From: Lamellibrachia satsuma
Lineage: Eukaryota; Annelida; Polychaeta; Sabellida; Siboglinidae
NCBI GenBank assembly: GCA_033239005.1
Contig: BSQZ01000011.1
Coordinates: 2,728,501 to 2,792,500 of the forward strand
Length of the DNA: 64,000 nucleotides
Reading direction: 5' to 3'
The translations under genes were made by a program, and so were the position numbers. Shown one piece after another: positions 12,669-24,880 of the stretch (position 1 is its first letter; each line of letters starts with the position of its first letter). The notes under the pieces were generated by a model, which was not told the origin of the DNA, made no database searches, and worked only from the letters and a program-made list of their open reading frames with translations.

Positions 12669-12682
12669 AAACTCTAAATTGG

Positions 12683-12850
12683 CATGGCTTTCAACATTGG
12701 GGACTGTGTATCCGTCGTGACTCGGATGATCACGTTAATGTCGGTCCCGTGACATTTAATGGGGGACGTAAAAGAACCACCGAGGACGATATGCACCCTG
12801 GCAGTGACCACCCTCAATGTCAGCATAAAAAGGTATAAAAAAGGTCGGCT
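12683..12850 (+). mobile_element. Headless SINE fragment
   Basis: From ggcatggctttcaacattgg through tcggatgatcacgttaat, tcggtcccgt and gacgtaaaagaacc, this matches the body of the fuller SINE at 19008-19215. The tRNA-like head is missing. The tail is an ataaaaaagg-type stretch near 12825. Confidence 0.6.
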
Positions 12851-12999
12851 TGGCGATAATGTTCTGTAAAACACTGGTTAGTCGAATGAGACCTCGAAAC
12901 ACCATACACGTGTAGTAACCACAACAACTAGTCAGTTAACAGAACGTTGCCGAGTGCTGGAAAGAACTAGAACAACTAAAACTAAATGCTGGGTGAGTG

Positions 13000-13514
13000 T
13001 AGGTAGTCTTGGATAGGTTTTATCAGCTGTCTGATTCGTGCTTGCTCTCCATGATGAATTCCAGCCAGATTACGGATGTTTCATTCGATTTCTGGGGGTT
13101 GGATTGTTCAAATATCTATTTGCCATATTAATGTGGAAGAACGTGCGTACGGTTATCTACGCGCTTGCGTTCGTTAATATATTCCAGATAGTTATCATAG
13201 AAAAGCCGTTGCACTGCTGACAATACACATGTAGGACATTATACCAGGTAGGACTCTGGCAAATGCAGGATTTTGTTGAAAGAACTGTGAATGTTTTGAC
13301 CTGGCATGGAGAAATTGTGTATTTACAATTAGCCGAGAATGGTGAGATTTTCGAAATGACCACCTAAAATGGTTCACATTGGTGAATTCTTAGACTACTG
13401 CGAGTAACTGTATTTTGTATCGAAAAGGAAAATATTAATTGACACACTAATTTTTTTTGTCTAACGCATTATTTCAACAAAACAAACGTCAAAGTCGTGG
13501 TGGATCGCCTACGT
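13000..13514 (+). repeat. Family R copy 1, 5' part
   Basis: This block, with landmarks gattcgtgcttgctctcca, cgtgcgtacggttatctacg and accaggtaggactctgg, recurs at 19400, 40177, 54101 and 59900. The copy is cut at 13514 by the hAT transposon and resumes at 15958. Minus-strand frames carry protein-like fragments such as AVQRLFYDNYLEYINERK in better copies, but here they are broken. The nature of the family is unknown; a captured exon within a mobile repeat is possible. Confidence 0.75.
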
Positions 13515-15957
13515 CAGAGCGGTCCGCCCGCGGGCCAAATTTGGCCCGCGGCCCGCTTTCAACTGGCCCGCGTGACCGTGCCAGCAATCTAAAATTTTTT
13601 CAGTAACAAATTTCCAGGTGTTCTATGAGCACTAAATAATGTGTTTCCTGATGGTTTTCAATACAATTATGCCAACTGTTTCAACTTTACAAAACAGCCA
13701 TAGAGCTTACACAAATTTGAAATATTATGAAGCATTAATTTTGTTGTTCACTTATTGTCAATTCGCCAGAGTAAACTTCGTACACATTTAATAGCAACAA
13801 CCTTCACCTTTGCAGTGATGTTTGCTAGGCGGCGCTAATGTTAACATAACAGCAGCTAACGCTCAATTTCCAGAAACCCGGATGAAACATCGCTCAATAA
13901 CAAATCATCTTCGACACAGCTAACATTGAATTTGTGAATCTCAGGACTATATCGTATATAGGGAAAAAACGTCGTTTTGATTATTCCGGAAAAAGAGCGT
14001 TTGACGCTGACTGGGAGCATGAGTACTTCTTTTGCTATCGCGAAAGCGTTGCTGATTTGAAACGCTATAACGTGAAACGGCATTACGATTGGAAGCATTA
14101 AAAGTGCTTTGGCGGTGCATATGTGGGAAAAGACGAACGCATGAAGGAGTTAAAAAAAACGATTTCATACTTGGGCGAGACGAAGAGGGTGTCTGTGTTT
14201 ACAGACACTTCGAGCCATCTTAATGAAGCCAGCTATCGTATCTGTTACTTACTTGCTCAACACCAGGTGCCGCTTACTCACGCACAGTTGTTCAAGAAGG
14301 CTTTCATGGCCAGTGCCGAAGTTCTGTTCGCTGGTTTTCAGAACAAAGATAAGATCGTGCAACAGATTGGGAAACTGCCACTTTCACCCGACACATGTGC
14401 CCGTCGATGTGATGAGTTCAGTGGTGACATTTTCACGCAGCTGATTACTAAGTTACGAGCCTGTCCTGCTTTTTCACTTGCTCTTGACGAAAGCACTGAC
14501 AAAAGTGACACGGCACAGCTGATAGTATCTGTGCGGTATTTCAACGAAGGTGTATCTGAAGACTTCCTGTGCCTGATCCCATTGAAGGGCACAACGACAG
14601 CGCGGGACGGTTGCAGTGCGCTGTTGAAGTTCGGCGAAGAACATTTGGTTTCTCTGTGTACAGACGGCGCGCCCAGCATGCTTGGTCGTCAAGCTGGATT
14701 CGTTGCGTTGTTCCGTCAAGAAATCGGAAAGCCGAATCTGGTATCATACCACTGCATAATTCACCAGCAAGCATTGTGCGCGAAAGCCGACTGTGGTCTG
14801 CAGGATACGATAGAAACTGTTGTAGAGAGCGTGAACCTTATCCGCGCACGTTCTCTCAACCACAGGAGGTTCCAAAATCACATGGATGCACTTGATGATG
14901 CAGAATTCGGCGATGTGCTATTCTACAACAGTGTCCGTTGGCTGAGTCGAGGCGCATTTCTTGAGAGATTTGCTGCACTGCTTCCTCACATCGTGAGTTT
15001 TCTCAAAGAAATTGATCAAGCAGTTGCCTATCTGGAAGATGACAAGTTTCGGGTGCGACTCTGCGTTCTAACGTACATTTTCGGACACCTAAATAAGCTA
15101 GACTTGCTGCTACAAGGACGGCACAAGTTGCTGTGTAATTTGTACGAAGCGGTGAAGGGCTTCGAGGACAAATGACACTTTTCAAAGCTCATGCAGAAGG
15201 GGACAATTTTATGCACTTCAAGTTCACCAGACAATTCTGTGGCGAACACGATGAACGTATCGCAGACGCCAAGCGGGCACTTGCTGATGTGTTTAACAGC
15301 CTGGAGACCGCATTCAGCGCACGATTCGCTGACTTCGCTGCTATCGACGACGTTTGCTGCTTCTTTGCGAACCCTTTTACTGCGGAGCCAGCTATTTGCC
15401 AAACATTGTCGCAAACTGTTGCAATCGACGAAGCAGCGTTGCAGGACAATTTAATCGATTTCAAGGTGGTGCCAGGACTAAAAAATTAGTTTAATGCTGC
15501 GAAAGACGATCTCGTTCTTTTCTGGGCAACGCAAGTGCCTGTGCGATTTCCAGTGCTGATCGAAGCAGCACAGAAATATTTGGTGCTTTTCGCAGCACAT
15601 GGTCATGTGAATCAGGATTCTCAGCCATAAATCACATCAAGAAACTCCGGTGCCGACTCAAGGACACACGTTTGAGGGATCTTCTGCGACTCTCTCCGCT
15701 CTGTCCACAGTTCGGTCAGTTGTCGAAGAATATGCAGCACCATCCTTCGCATTGACTGCATTCATTAGATGTGCTGACTTCTCATGCGTTGTTTCGAAAA
15801 TGTTTCCATGTTCTACTTGTACAGTACCATATTTTTTAGCCTGGCAAAGCAGATAATAAAAATAATATTTGTGCACTGTGTTTTTCCGTGCTTAAAAGCT
15901 TTGGCCCGCCTTAACATAGCACTCCAAATGTTGGCCCTCGTCCCAAAAAGTTTGCTG
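13515..15957 (+). mobile_element. hAT-family DNA transposon, inactivated
   Basis: The element starts with cagagcggtccgcccgc and ends with ttggccctcgtcccaaaaag plus tttgctg, matching hAT-like termini. A degenerate BED-type finger (ESVADLKRYNVKRHYDWKH) is readable near 14030-14100. The transposase body is open from 14123 to 15175: SLALDESTDKSDTAQLIVSV, LCTDGAPSMLGRQAGF, SYHCIIHQQALCAK and NSVRWLSRGAFLERF. This resembles the GTF2IRD2/ZBED group of domesticated hAT transposases. A frameshift near 15165 moves the C-terminal part into 15172-15489. The uninterrupted R copy at 19890 shows the empty site. An intact 8-bp target duplication is not evident. Confidence 0.85.
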
Positions 15958-17130
15958 ATAAGTAAGTTAACCCTCCAACATCCGACCTCTAATTATGAAT
16001 TTGTAACAAGTTTTGTATAATGTGTATAATGCATGGGAAGTGAAGCTGAAAATGAGGTGTTACTTGTTCTGTACAATATTGGTACAATTCATAACATACA
16101 TGTACATGGTAATATTTCTTTTAAAAATATATATTATTGCTCTTGAGCCGAATTGATTCGTTCGGTATCGTTGCATTGTTTTCGTATATTTCATCCAAGC
16201 ACGTTATGCAAATTAGGCAGTAACGTCCATGAGTGATAGGAACATTATTTGAAGTATTTTACTTCCTGGTTGTACGTTCTTCTATAGCTCGGTATCCAGT
16301 CCTTGGGACTGTTCAAGGGCGCTTTCCACTTCACCCCCTGACAGATCTGTTCATTCGAACGCCATCTCGACTTCACTGAGAAGCATTCAGCCACGCTAGA
16401 ATTATTGCGCGAAGACTATTCGTTCACATATCCATCTCTGTCTTTGATACAGATAGTTATAGTTAACTGTTGTAACGTAGATTGCTATCTTAGCAATATA
16501 GTTTTGTGATGCAAGTAAAATATCCTAGGCGGATAGAATATACATAAAGATAATAATAAAAAAAAAATTGGTCAAAGCATTATTTATTAAAACGAAGTGG
16601 CCGAATAGGCGTGCCGGAATTTTCATTGTATGATAACCCAACACTCCTGACCATCGATATACATGATCTTTAACTTCATATATAAATATGGCTCAGGCAA
16701 TACAGTTGAAAATGTGGTATCAATCCATTCCTGTATCGGCGTTGCATTATGTATGAATATATATACAATATATAGGTACAATCGTGACATGGTAATGTTG
16801 CACATAACGGTTTCTATTAAATAATTTGACAATAATTGAAAATGTCTTCACTGCCGTACTGTTATTCTATGTTTAATCGCATTCCTTCATGTAAATTAAC
16901 CAGTCAGGTCCACGAGTCATACCGGAACCAGTTAGTAGGTCATGCATAATGATCCTGTCGATTCCACCGAAGCAAATGACAGTACCCTTTTCGTAGTTTC
17001 GACTGGGCTCACTCAAAATAATTGATCAGATGGATTTCAACAACACCAAATAAAAGAGAGTGGGAGCCTTCACTACCCCCAGGGGAAGATTAGTATAGTT
17101 CATGACAGTTCTGGGGAAGAATGACATCCT
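15958..17130 (+). repeat. Family R copy 1, 3' part
   Basis: Family R resumes directly after the hAT element with ataagtaagttaaccctcc and runs through cttcaccccctgacag, the gcactccggaccacc region (here diverged) and gtcaggtccacgagtcatacc. It ends near caaataaaagagagtgggag at 17050-17130. Some internal blocks present in the copy at 40120-42076 are missing. Confidence 0.7.
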
Positions 17131-17159
17131 GTAACAAAACGTATGATTCGGTTCTGACA

Positions 17160-17885
17160 CAAGGTTGTGTGAAGCTATGTGGGTGTGTATGTCTGGAACA
17201 GTGAGTCACAGGGAAGACATATTGATTGAGTTTCATACACACAATGTTGTTGACCGTCTTATACATTAGTGTTAGTTTGTAGTCGAGACAACGTTGTCGC
17301 TGCGCGACACATTTAAATTGACGTAACGTCGGTAACCCTGCAAGTGTTGTGGATTTTGTGATACTGGCCCAGCACCCACGTTGCTGATCTCCTCCAGACC
17401 AATCTTATGGATACTGCTGGTGGCACAAGGGTTCCAAGGAGAGGGGTATATGCTCGACCTATGGTCTTACTATGCCAAAGTGTGACTGTTCCTTGATGTT
17501 GTAAAAACGTATGTGCATATTTCTTTTGATGAATCCTAGATTGCAATTTGCCTTCGCTGTGTTTCTAATGTGTGTGTTCCACGTTGAGGCGCTCTTGATT
17601 TCCTAGGTATTTCTCACCCCTTCTGGTTGTTGGCCTCTCAGGGGGTAGTAGGGTTTGATAGGTTTAGTAGTTCTTCCGAATCTGATGGTCTGACACTTCC
17701 CTGGATGGAATTCCTTTTGAATGTGCCATTGATTCTTGTGTGTTTAAAAAAAAAATCTTTTAGTTTATTAATGTCATTGTTGGGTTGTATCTTTTAAAAA
17801 TGCATCTTTTTTTTAAAAATGATGGTATCATCTGCAAAAAGTCGTACATATAATATTAGTCTTTTTCAATGAAAATAAGTAAAAA
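17160..17885 (-). mobile_element. Broken Jockey/CR1-like LINE fragment
   Basis: On the minus strand, VRLFADDTIIFKKK near 17850 contains the reverse-transcriptase catalytic FADD. Further fragments are STWNTHIRNTAKANCNLGF, continuing IKRNMHIRFYNIKEQ, then GCWASITKSTTLAGLPTL and LTLMYKTVNNIVCMKLNQYV. This is the catalytic core plus C-terminus of a LINE ORF2 split over several frames. It is a long-dead copy. Confidence 0.75.
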
Positions 17886-18350
17886 CGTGTTTTGAAAACG
17901 TGGACAGGAGGTGTCTTTAAAGTGTTCTAACATACAGCCATGCAACTGATACCATGGTGTATCTTAATAATATACCTTTCCAATAATGCATAACACTTTG
18001 CAATAAATTAATTATCTTAAAATGGTCCAACGTAGCTACTATTAAAAGTCCACAATCGATTTTTGTATATCTGCATGAATTTAATGGCAACAAGATTTGC
18101 CTGACCTAACCCTCGCCAGTATTCAAATAAAAAAATATATAGACATGTTTCTATGTTTTGGCTTCTTCTGGCAAACGTTGAAAGTAGACCAAAGCACAGG
18201 CCAAAGCCAAGCCCAAGGGCTTTACACAAATAAAAAAGTTGCCCAAGGGTGCCAAGGTGGCACCCGGCAGATTATGTTTCAGGACACCCTTTCATACTCC
18301 ATTTCTAGGTATGCCCCCTTGGCTGCCCGACTATTTGATGTTCTATTCTC
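17886..18350. other. AT-rich spacer with a ccaagg tract
   Basis: Positions 18180-18260 carry the ccaaag/gcccaagg tract seen in the composite repeats at 34190 and 49330. The preceding ggcttcttctggcaaacgttgaaagta is shared with those copies. Nothing coding is recognised. Confidence 0.4.
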
Positions 18351-18359
18351 TTTCGCGGT

Positions 18360-18655
18360 GAGCAATAGTCTCGCTTATCCTACTCTCGTTTGGCTTCGTG
18401 AATGCGCCGAGAAGAGATTCTGGCCGCAGGTGCGTGTTTTGGCTGCTACCGTTGTCAGGTGGCATGACCAACACCATCTGCCGGCCGATATGTTTGTCTC
18501 GTAACATATCAAGTACACGAGGGAGAATTGTGTATATGAGATTGTGAGTGTTTTACCGTACCCCGTAGGAAGTATTCCCATCACATCACGCCCATCAGCA
18601 ATGTTCTGGATGCAGACAACCTGTTTTTCTTTCTGTGGAAACTCGTGCAACTGTT
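18360..18655 (-). pseudogene. RecQ-like helicase pseudogene fragment
   Basis: The minus strand reads FPQKEKQVVCIQNIADGRDV continuing MGILPTGYGKT. This is the Q-like lead-in and Walker A loop of a RecQ-type helicase; the loop is at 18549-18578. A frameshift follows, and another frame continues YTILPRVLDMLRDKHIGRQM then VLVMPP, matching motif Ia spacing. Only the first ~100 residues of a helicase domain remain. A second shorter copy lies at 12595-12668. The pattern fits an exon carried along inside a repeat. Confidence 0.65.
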
Positions 18656-18689
18656 AACGACTCCATTTCTGTACGCGTTACCGGGTGAA

Positions 18690-18735
18690 GCGCCAGCAGC
18701 CAATCAGCATCATAATCGATATATAAATGCCCGGA
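18690..18735 (+). promoter_or_regulatory. Possible promoter: CCAAT and TATA words
   Basis: The words gccaatcagc and atatataaatgcccgg lie about 25 bases apart in a CCAAT-then-TATA order. No convincing ORF follows directly, so this may be a promoter remnant of the composite repeat. The call rests on word matches only. Confidence 0.3.
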
Positions 18736-19007
18736 TGAGATCTTAATTGGCTACTCATGTATAATTTCCGTCACAACGCAAACCCCACTTTGCTCCTAGG
18801 CGAAGACGTGTGCGACAAACGGTGGCGCCACAGCACGGAGCCTGGACAATCGAGGATTGGTGAATACATGCTGTGGAATATTCGATATAACTCGAGACCA
18901 AGGAATGAACATGCGCATAGAACAGCCTAGTGTACAACAAATGTATCGATGTTACATTTACAAATGCTTTTTAATTACAGAAAAAGCGATACAATAGCCA
19001 AGTTGGG

Positions 19008-19215
19008 CGCAATAGTGTAATGGTTAGCATATCTGCTTTACATTCCAGAGTTCCGAGTTCAAGACTCGGACCGGGCATGGCTTTCAACATTGGGGACTGC
19101 GTATCCCTCGTGACTCGGATGATCACGTTAATATCGGTCCCGTCCCATTTAATGGGGGACGTAAAAGAACCATTGAGGACGACATGCTCACGCTCAATGC
19201 CAGCATAAAAAGATC
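19008..19215 (+). mobile_element. tRNA-headed SINE
   Basis: The head gcaatagtgtaatggttagc resembles an A box and gagttcaagactcgga a B box, as in a tRNA. The body has gactcggatgatcacgttaa, tcggtcccgt and gggggacgtaaaagaacc. It resembles the core of SINEs common in marine invertebrates, from memory only. The tail is ataaaaagatc. The acceptor stem does not pair well, so it is not a functional tRNA gene. Confidence 0.65.
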
Positions 19216-19389
19216 GACTTGGCGATAATGTTCTGTAAAACTCTGGTTAGTTGAATGAGATCTCGAAACACCATACACTTGTAGTACCCACAACATACAG
19301 ACTAGTCAGTTAATAGAACGTTGCCGAGTGCTGGAAAGAACTAGAACAACTATATATATATATAACTAAATGATGAGCGAGTGTAGGCA

Positions 19390-20850
19390 GTGTTGGATGG
19401 GTTTATCAGCTGTCTGATTCATGCTTGCTCTCCACGATGAATTCCAGCCAGATTATGGGTGTATCATATGATTTCTGGGGGTTGGATTTTTCAAATATCT
19501 ATTTGCCATATTAACGTGGAAATACGTGCGTACGGTTATCTACGCGCTTGCGTTCGTTAATATATTCCAGATAGTTATCATAGAAAAGCCGTTGCACTGC
19601 TGACAATACACATGTAGGACATTATACCAGGTAGGACTCTGGCAAATGCAGGATTTTGTTAAAAGAACTGTAAATGTTTTGACATGGCATGGAGAAATTG
19701 TGTATTTACATTTAGCCGAGAATGGTGAGATTTACGAAATGACCACCTGAAATGGTTCACATTGGTGAATTCTTAGACTACTGCGACTAACTGTATTTTT
19801 GTATCGAAAAGAAAAATATTAATTGACACACTAATTTTCTTTGTTTAACGCATTATTTAAACAAAATAGACGTCAAAGTCGTGGTGGATCGCCTACGCGA
19901 TAAGTAAGATAATCCACCAACATCGGACCTCCAATTTGGAAATTACAACAAGTTTTGTATATGCATAATGCATGGGAAGTGAAGCTGAAAATGAGGTGTT
20001 ACTTGTTCTGTACAATATTGGTACAATTCATAACATACATGTACATGGTAATATTTCTTTTAAAAAGATATATTATTGCTCTTCCGCAGAATTGATTCGT
20101 TCGTTATCGTTGCATTGTTTTCGTATATATCATCCAAGTACGTTATGCAAATTAGGCAGTATCGTCCATGAGTGAAGTATTTTACTTCCTGGTTGTACGT
20201 TCTTCTATATCTCAGTATCCAGTCCTTGTGACTGTTCAAAAGCGCTTTACACTTCACCCCCTGACAGACCTGTTCATTCGAACGCCATCTCGACTTCACT
20301 GAGAAGCATTCAGCCACGCTAGAATTATTGCGCGAAAACTATTCGTTCACACATCCATCTCTGTCTTTGATACAGATAGTTATAGTTAACTGTCGCAACG
20401 TTGATGGCTATATCAGCAAGCTGGTTTTGTGATGCAAGTAAAATATCCTAGGCGGATAAAATATACATAAAGATAATAATAAAACATACTTTCTTGCCAA
20501 GGCATTATTTATAAAGTAAAAAGCGGTCAAATGAATGTGCTGGACTTTTCACCGTAAGATAACCCAGCACTCCGGACCACCGGCATTTAGGATCTTCAAC
20601 TTCATATATAAATATAGCTCATGCAATACAGTTGAAAATGTGGTGTCATTCCATTGCTGTATTAGCGCTGCATTATGTATGAATATACAACATATGGGTA
20701 CAATCATGACATGGTAATGTTGCCAATAAAGGTTTCTATGAAATAATTTGATAATAATTGAAAACGTCTCCACTGCCGTATTGTTTTCCTATGTTTAATC
20801 GCACTCCGTCATGTAAATTAACCAGTCCCGTCCACGAGTCATACCGGTGT
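19390..20850 (+). repeat. Family R copy 2
   Basis: This copy is uninterrupted where copy 1 carries the hAT element (tggatcgcctacgcgataag, 19885-19905). Its right part, from 19899, is also the first 950 bases of the tandem duplication and recurs at 42077. It ends at gtccacgagtcataccgg, after which the sequence is unrelated to other copies. Confidence 0.75.
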
Positions 20851-21588
20851 CGAGGGCCCAGAGTATCCCGTGCCAGGATTCTCCGCCTATTCTCGGCCTG
20901 CGACGAGTAGGAGCGGGCTAGGATTCCGCGTTGTTTCTAAGGTGGTTTGTGTTAGTAATATATTATGTTTTCTAATATAATTGCTAGTACACATAACTAA
21001 AATGGAATAACTTGTGTGATTATTTTCACGTACATAAATATATTGTGTGATTTAGAGCGCCGTTTTTGTAAATCGAGGCTAATTAGTATCGAGGCTATAG
21101 CGATGGCAGTGCGCGGCGCTTTTTATATGCTGGGATCATGCCTCAGTTACACTTCCTGGTGTGTTACAGATGCAACTGAGAATTTTTAGATGATTTCAAT
21201 AGGCGGAAGAATTTTTGGCAATTGTTTCACCACAAGGCACGTGTGCGTAGTATCCATGCAGAAATTGGTAAACATTGACGGGCATGACATGTTCAGTCAT
21301 TTTAAAAAAGTTAGGAAAGTCTAATTTTGACTAAAGTCGATCAGCATGTCAATGAAATGATGATAACGGCAGGTAAGAAATTTCTTAATTTTTGATGGTC
21401 AAGTTTTCTTATAATCATGCAAAACGTTAACATGGCCACCAATGGGAAATGTAACTGTATGCTGAACCCTGCACTGCCGCGGTGTCGTGCTATTCTTTTG
21501 CGCTCACTAAATACTTTCTTCTTCAATTGGTGGTTGGTTATATCAGCGGAATTAATTGTTCGACATAATTCCCTCTAGAGTAGCTAAG
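20851..21588. other. Single-locus sequence within the duplication, function unknown
   Basis: After family R ends there is a GC-richer patch (tgtcgagggcccagagtatc, 20866-20940) and then AT-rich sequence. The same stretch recurs in unit 2 at 43029-43766. I recognise no gene. Confidence 0.4.
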
Positions 21589-21921
21589 TAGCCCAGCAGC
21601 CGAGGGGGTAACCCCTTTTTGCTTGACATAGTTTTTTCTTTGTTGATTATTCATCTCTAGCACATATATAATTACAGATTCATGTCTGGAAACATATAAA
21701 ATAACATTTCGATTATGTCTGTATCTTGTCTGGTTGCGAAGATATGATAAAAAGTTGATTTTGGCGGCCATTTTGGAATTTTTTCAAAATGCTCAAGGGT
21801 GAGAACTCCACACCCCTGGATGTCATTATATACATGCTAGAGATGAATATTCAACAAAGAAAAACACTATATCAGGCAAAAAGGAGTTATGTAAAAAAAT
21901 GCCCTTTGGCTGCTGGACTAA
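21589..21921. repeat. Inverted repeat with coding-like arms
   Basis: Left arm 21589-21664 and right arm 21834-21921 are imperfect reverse complements, about 170 bases apart. The left arm read on the minus strand gives VLEMNNQQRKNYVKQK; the right arm on the plus strand gives MLEMNIQQRKTLYQAK. Both are followed by a similar AAG motif. The duplicate copy lies at 43767-44099. It could be a fold-back element or an inverted exon pair. Confidence 0.6.
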
Positions 21922-22319
21922 AATAGTCAGGTTTAGTAATTATTATGATTGTAAAATGTAACGTTTATTTATCCTTGATGGATAAGTATTTGTCCATATT
22001 AGGGCATAGTAGTCCTACTGCAGATGAGGGAGATTTAATGTGCAATACAGGGTTTTTAATATATTATATTCTGGTAAAATTGCTTTAATTTATAAAGCAT
22101 GCCTACGAGGGGTGTAGCTTTAGACACTAATGAATTAATATGACCAGTTTAGATGTTCCTCTACGTAAATTGCTTATAAGTGTGTTGAAGTAACTTGATT
22201 TATATTAATTAAATTTATTTTAATTACAGCATCATGTTTATTGTATTTTTTTATTTTCAGGAGTATAAAATAATAACATTAGTTTTATTTGTTTAATAAA
22301 AATTTGTTAGAATGAAACT

Positions 22320-22560
22320 AAGATGATATCTCATTGTGTTCCCAATTAACTTCTTCAATGAGCCTAGTAAAATTTGTGTGCGAGTGAAACATGTTTGTGT
22401 CATCTGCAGATAATATGAAGTTAAATATATTTGTTGTTTTAACAATGTCGTTTATGTAAAAGATGAAAAGAAGTGGACTTAGTGTTGATCCTTGAGGAAC
22501 ACTGTCACTATCATTAATTCCGAATCTGACTTGTTATAAGAAACAAACTGTTTTCTAGTA
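22320..22560 (-). mobile_element. LINE reverse-transcriptase fragment
   Basis: The minus strand reads VPQGSTLSPLLFIFYINDI and ILSADDTNMFHSHTNF, the motif B and catalytic regions of a LINE reverse transcriptase with SADD instead of FADD. Just upstream, ITRKQFVSYNKSDSEL is the usual preceding segment in another frame. The duplicate is at 44498-44738. Confidence 0.7.
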
Positions 22561-22799
22561 ATTTCTAAACCATTGTAGTTATACACCTGTTGTTGGGAAA
22601 ATATGTGGCAACTGAATTTAATACACTAACATGTGGACTGACATCAGTTACATCGTCATAATCTAATTTTTTCTTCACATACATGCTTCAGAAACAAACT
22701 TTATCTTGTACAATATTTCGTTAAGAAGGATATACTTAAGGATATAATTTATGGCTACATTATACAACATCTTGATGATCATTAAGTTTTATAAAAATT

Positions 22800-23110
22800 T
22801 TCCGACAAATACGCTCTTACAGGACCCAACTCATCCACCTACACCACACATGACCTAGATTAGTATGTTGTTAACAAACCCAGGTTGATATGGTAATCAT
22901 GGAACTCTCGACGGCCTTACTGTAAAGAACAGACAGTTATTTCATAAAATCAACAACTTTGGTATTACTAGAAACACATTCAACTTATTGGAATGAACTG
23001 CCATCAATCAATGCCAATATTTTAAGATATCGTACCTTGACAACTTCATATAAGAAACGTCAAAGCACCTACATAACCAAATTTGTTGGCTACTAGCTAA
23101 CTAACCTATA
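22800..23110 (+). mobile_element. LINE C-terminal fragment, opposite orientation
   Basis: Plus-strand frames read INNFGITRNTFNLLE and then WNELPSINQCQYFKIS, like the closing segment of CR1/L2-type ORF2 proteins (W-N-x-L-P near the end). It faces the opposite way from the catalytic fragment at 22320-22560, so the two are rearranged or separate insertions. The duplicate is at 44978-45288. Confidence 0.5.
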
Positions 23111-24705
23111 GTTAGACCCATGAGAATATCATACAGATCTGAAATGGAACCAACATTTCAACCAAACCACAAATACTATGTTATTATTATACTAAGCCTC
23201 GTGAGATTGAAGGTGCAATTATACAAATTATTATAAACAACTAAAGGAAATATTTGCTAGTGTGCTAGTGTAATATCAAGAAAAATTGTATTTTAACAAT
23301 TATTTTAACACTTAGTAGTTGTAACAAAGTTGATATGGCATGTAAATTGTTGGTTGTTTCCATATTGTTTCAACGGCGTACAAATTATGCTGATAAATTC
23401 AAAATAGCTTATATGCATATTGCAAATAATAAACCTAAATAGCATGTACATTTTTAGTAAACAAATGCACAACAATTTATTGGTATCTAACAGAATATCA
23501 ACAAACAAAAGAATGCAATAAATGTGGTCTAAGGTAGAATATCTGTTTGTTGTCCTCTGTTGGCATGGTTACACTCATTGCATAGTCTCAATTCACTTTC
23601 AGACATGCAGTCTCAATTCAGCTGGGCTGTACATTAGAAGTACACTAGATAGAAATAGATGGGTGGCCACTTTACAGAAGTACCTGTGGTAGATCAATAC
23701 AGATTTAAATTGACAAAATAAAACAGACTGATAGGGTAGCAATTTTCAAGGGGTGGCTACTTTGAAGTGTTCTACTGTATTCTGTTTTGACATTCTTCAC
23801 AGTAGAAATCTACTAGCTTTTTCAACAATTTAGCACAATGAAAGTGCCATCAAGAGAAGCAATTCTCACATTCCACCCAGTCCACATATTCTCTGTTGGG
23901 CTGGCAGGTGGGATTGCAGCAGGAATCCTTTTCGTCCTGTTCCACCTATCGGGCATGCACAAAGTGTCTGTAGTAGTATGGTCTGGGCCTGACCCATTAC
24001 ACCAACAGCCACATCCTTCACCAAAGACTCAGAATTCTGCAATAATGATTCGTGTTTTCATTTAATAATACTGTAATCAATTATATTATTATGCCTGGTC
24101 TGACCTGTTACCACATTTCTATCAGTAGGCTTTGGACTTGAGAGGTACCAGATAATTAATCTGAACCATGACTTGGTGCAAAAGAGTGACACCTAGTGAT
24201 TTACTTGATTACTTTTAAAATATTAAATGCATATTGGTTGTTAGTACAACATATCAATTTTGAATCTCATTTCACAGATGGAAGGCATTAAACCATAAGA
24301 AAGGTTTACCGTAAGGACAAATATCCCACAGCTTGATCCGCCTGCTTGCTGTCTGCAGGGCACGTGGCATGTTTCCCAGTCAGCGAGTTCTCTCTCAACT
24401 TTCTTGGAGTGCATCTTCATACAGCTCCTTCAATGACAAAGTCATAGAAATACAAGGATTCTAGATGGCTGCAGATACTTAGGGCTTCCCACCACCACTA
24501 CTTTACATTTTTTCTTAAACTATGACTCATGCATATTGTTTTTTTAGATATTCCTTACAGTTGAGTTATATAGATCCATTTGTGTATCATTCAAATAAAC
24601 AGTCATATATTATAGTTGGCTAATACAATGAGGAGTACAATAAACAGCAGATTGGTACAACTTAATACAAATGGATCAAGGATATATATTCATATACAAG
24701 GTATA

Positions 24706-24714
24706 TATAATATA

Positions 24715-24807
<93 letters not shown>

Positions 24808-24880
24808 TAAGAATATATATCCTTGTATATATATATATAATATATACACCTAGTATATGAATATATATCCTTGTTCCATT

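Noticed and set aside
19008..19085. Possible tRNA gene
   Set aside because: A and B boxes are present, but the acceptor stem does not pair and a SINE body follows directly.
23838..24065. 75-codon plus-strand ORF preserved in both duplication units
   Set aside because: It is antisense to the PHD-finger segment, and its conservation follows from the recent duplication.
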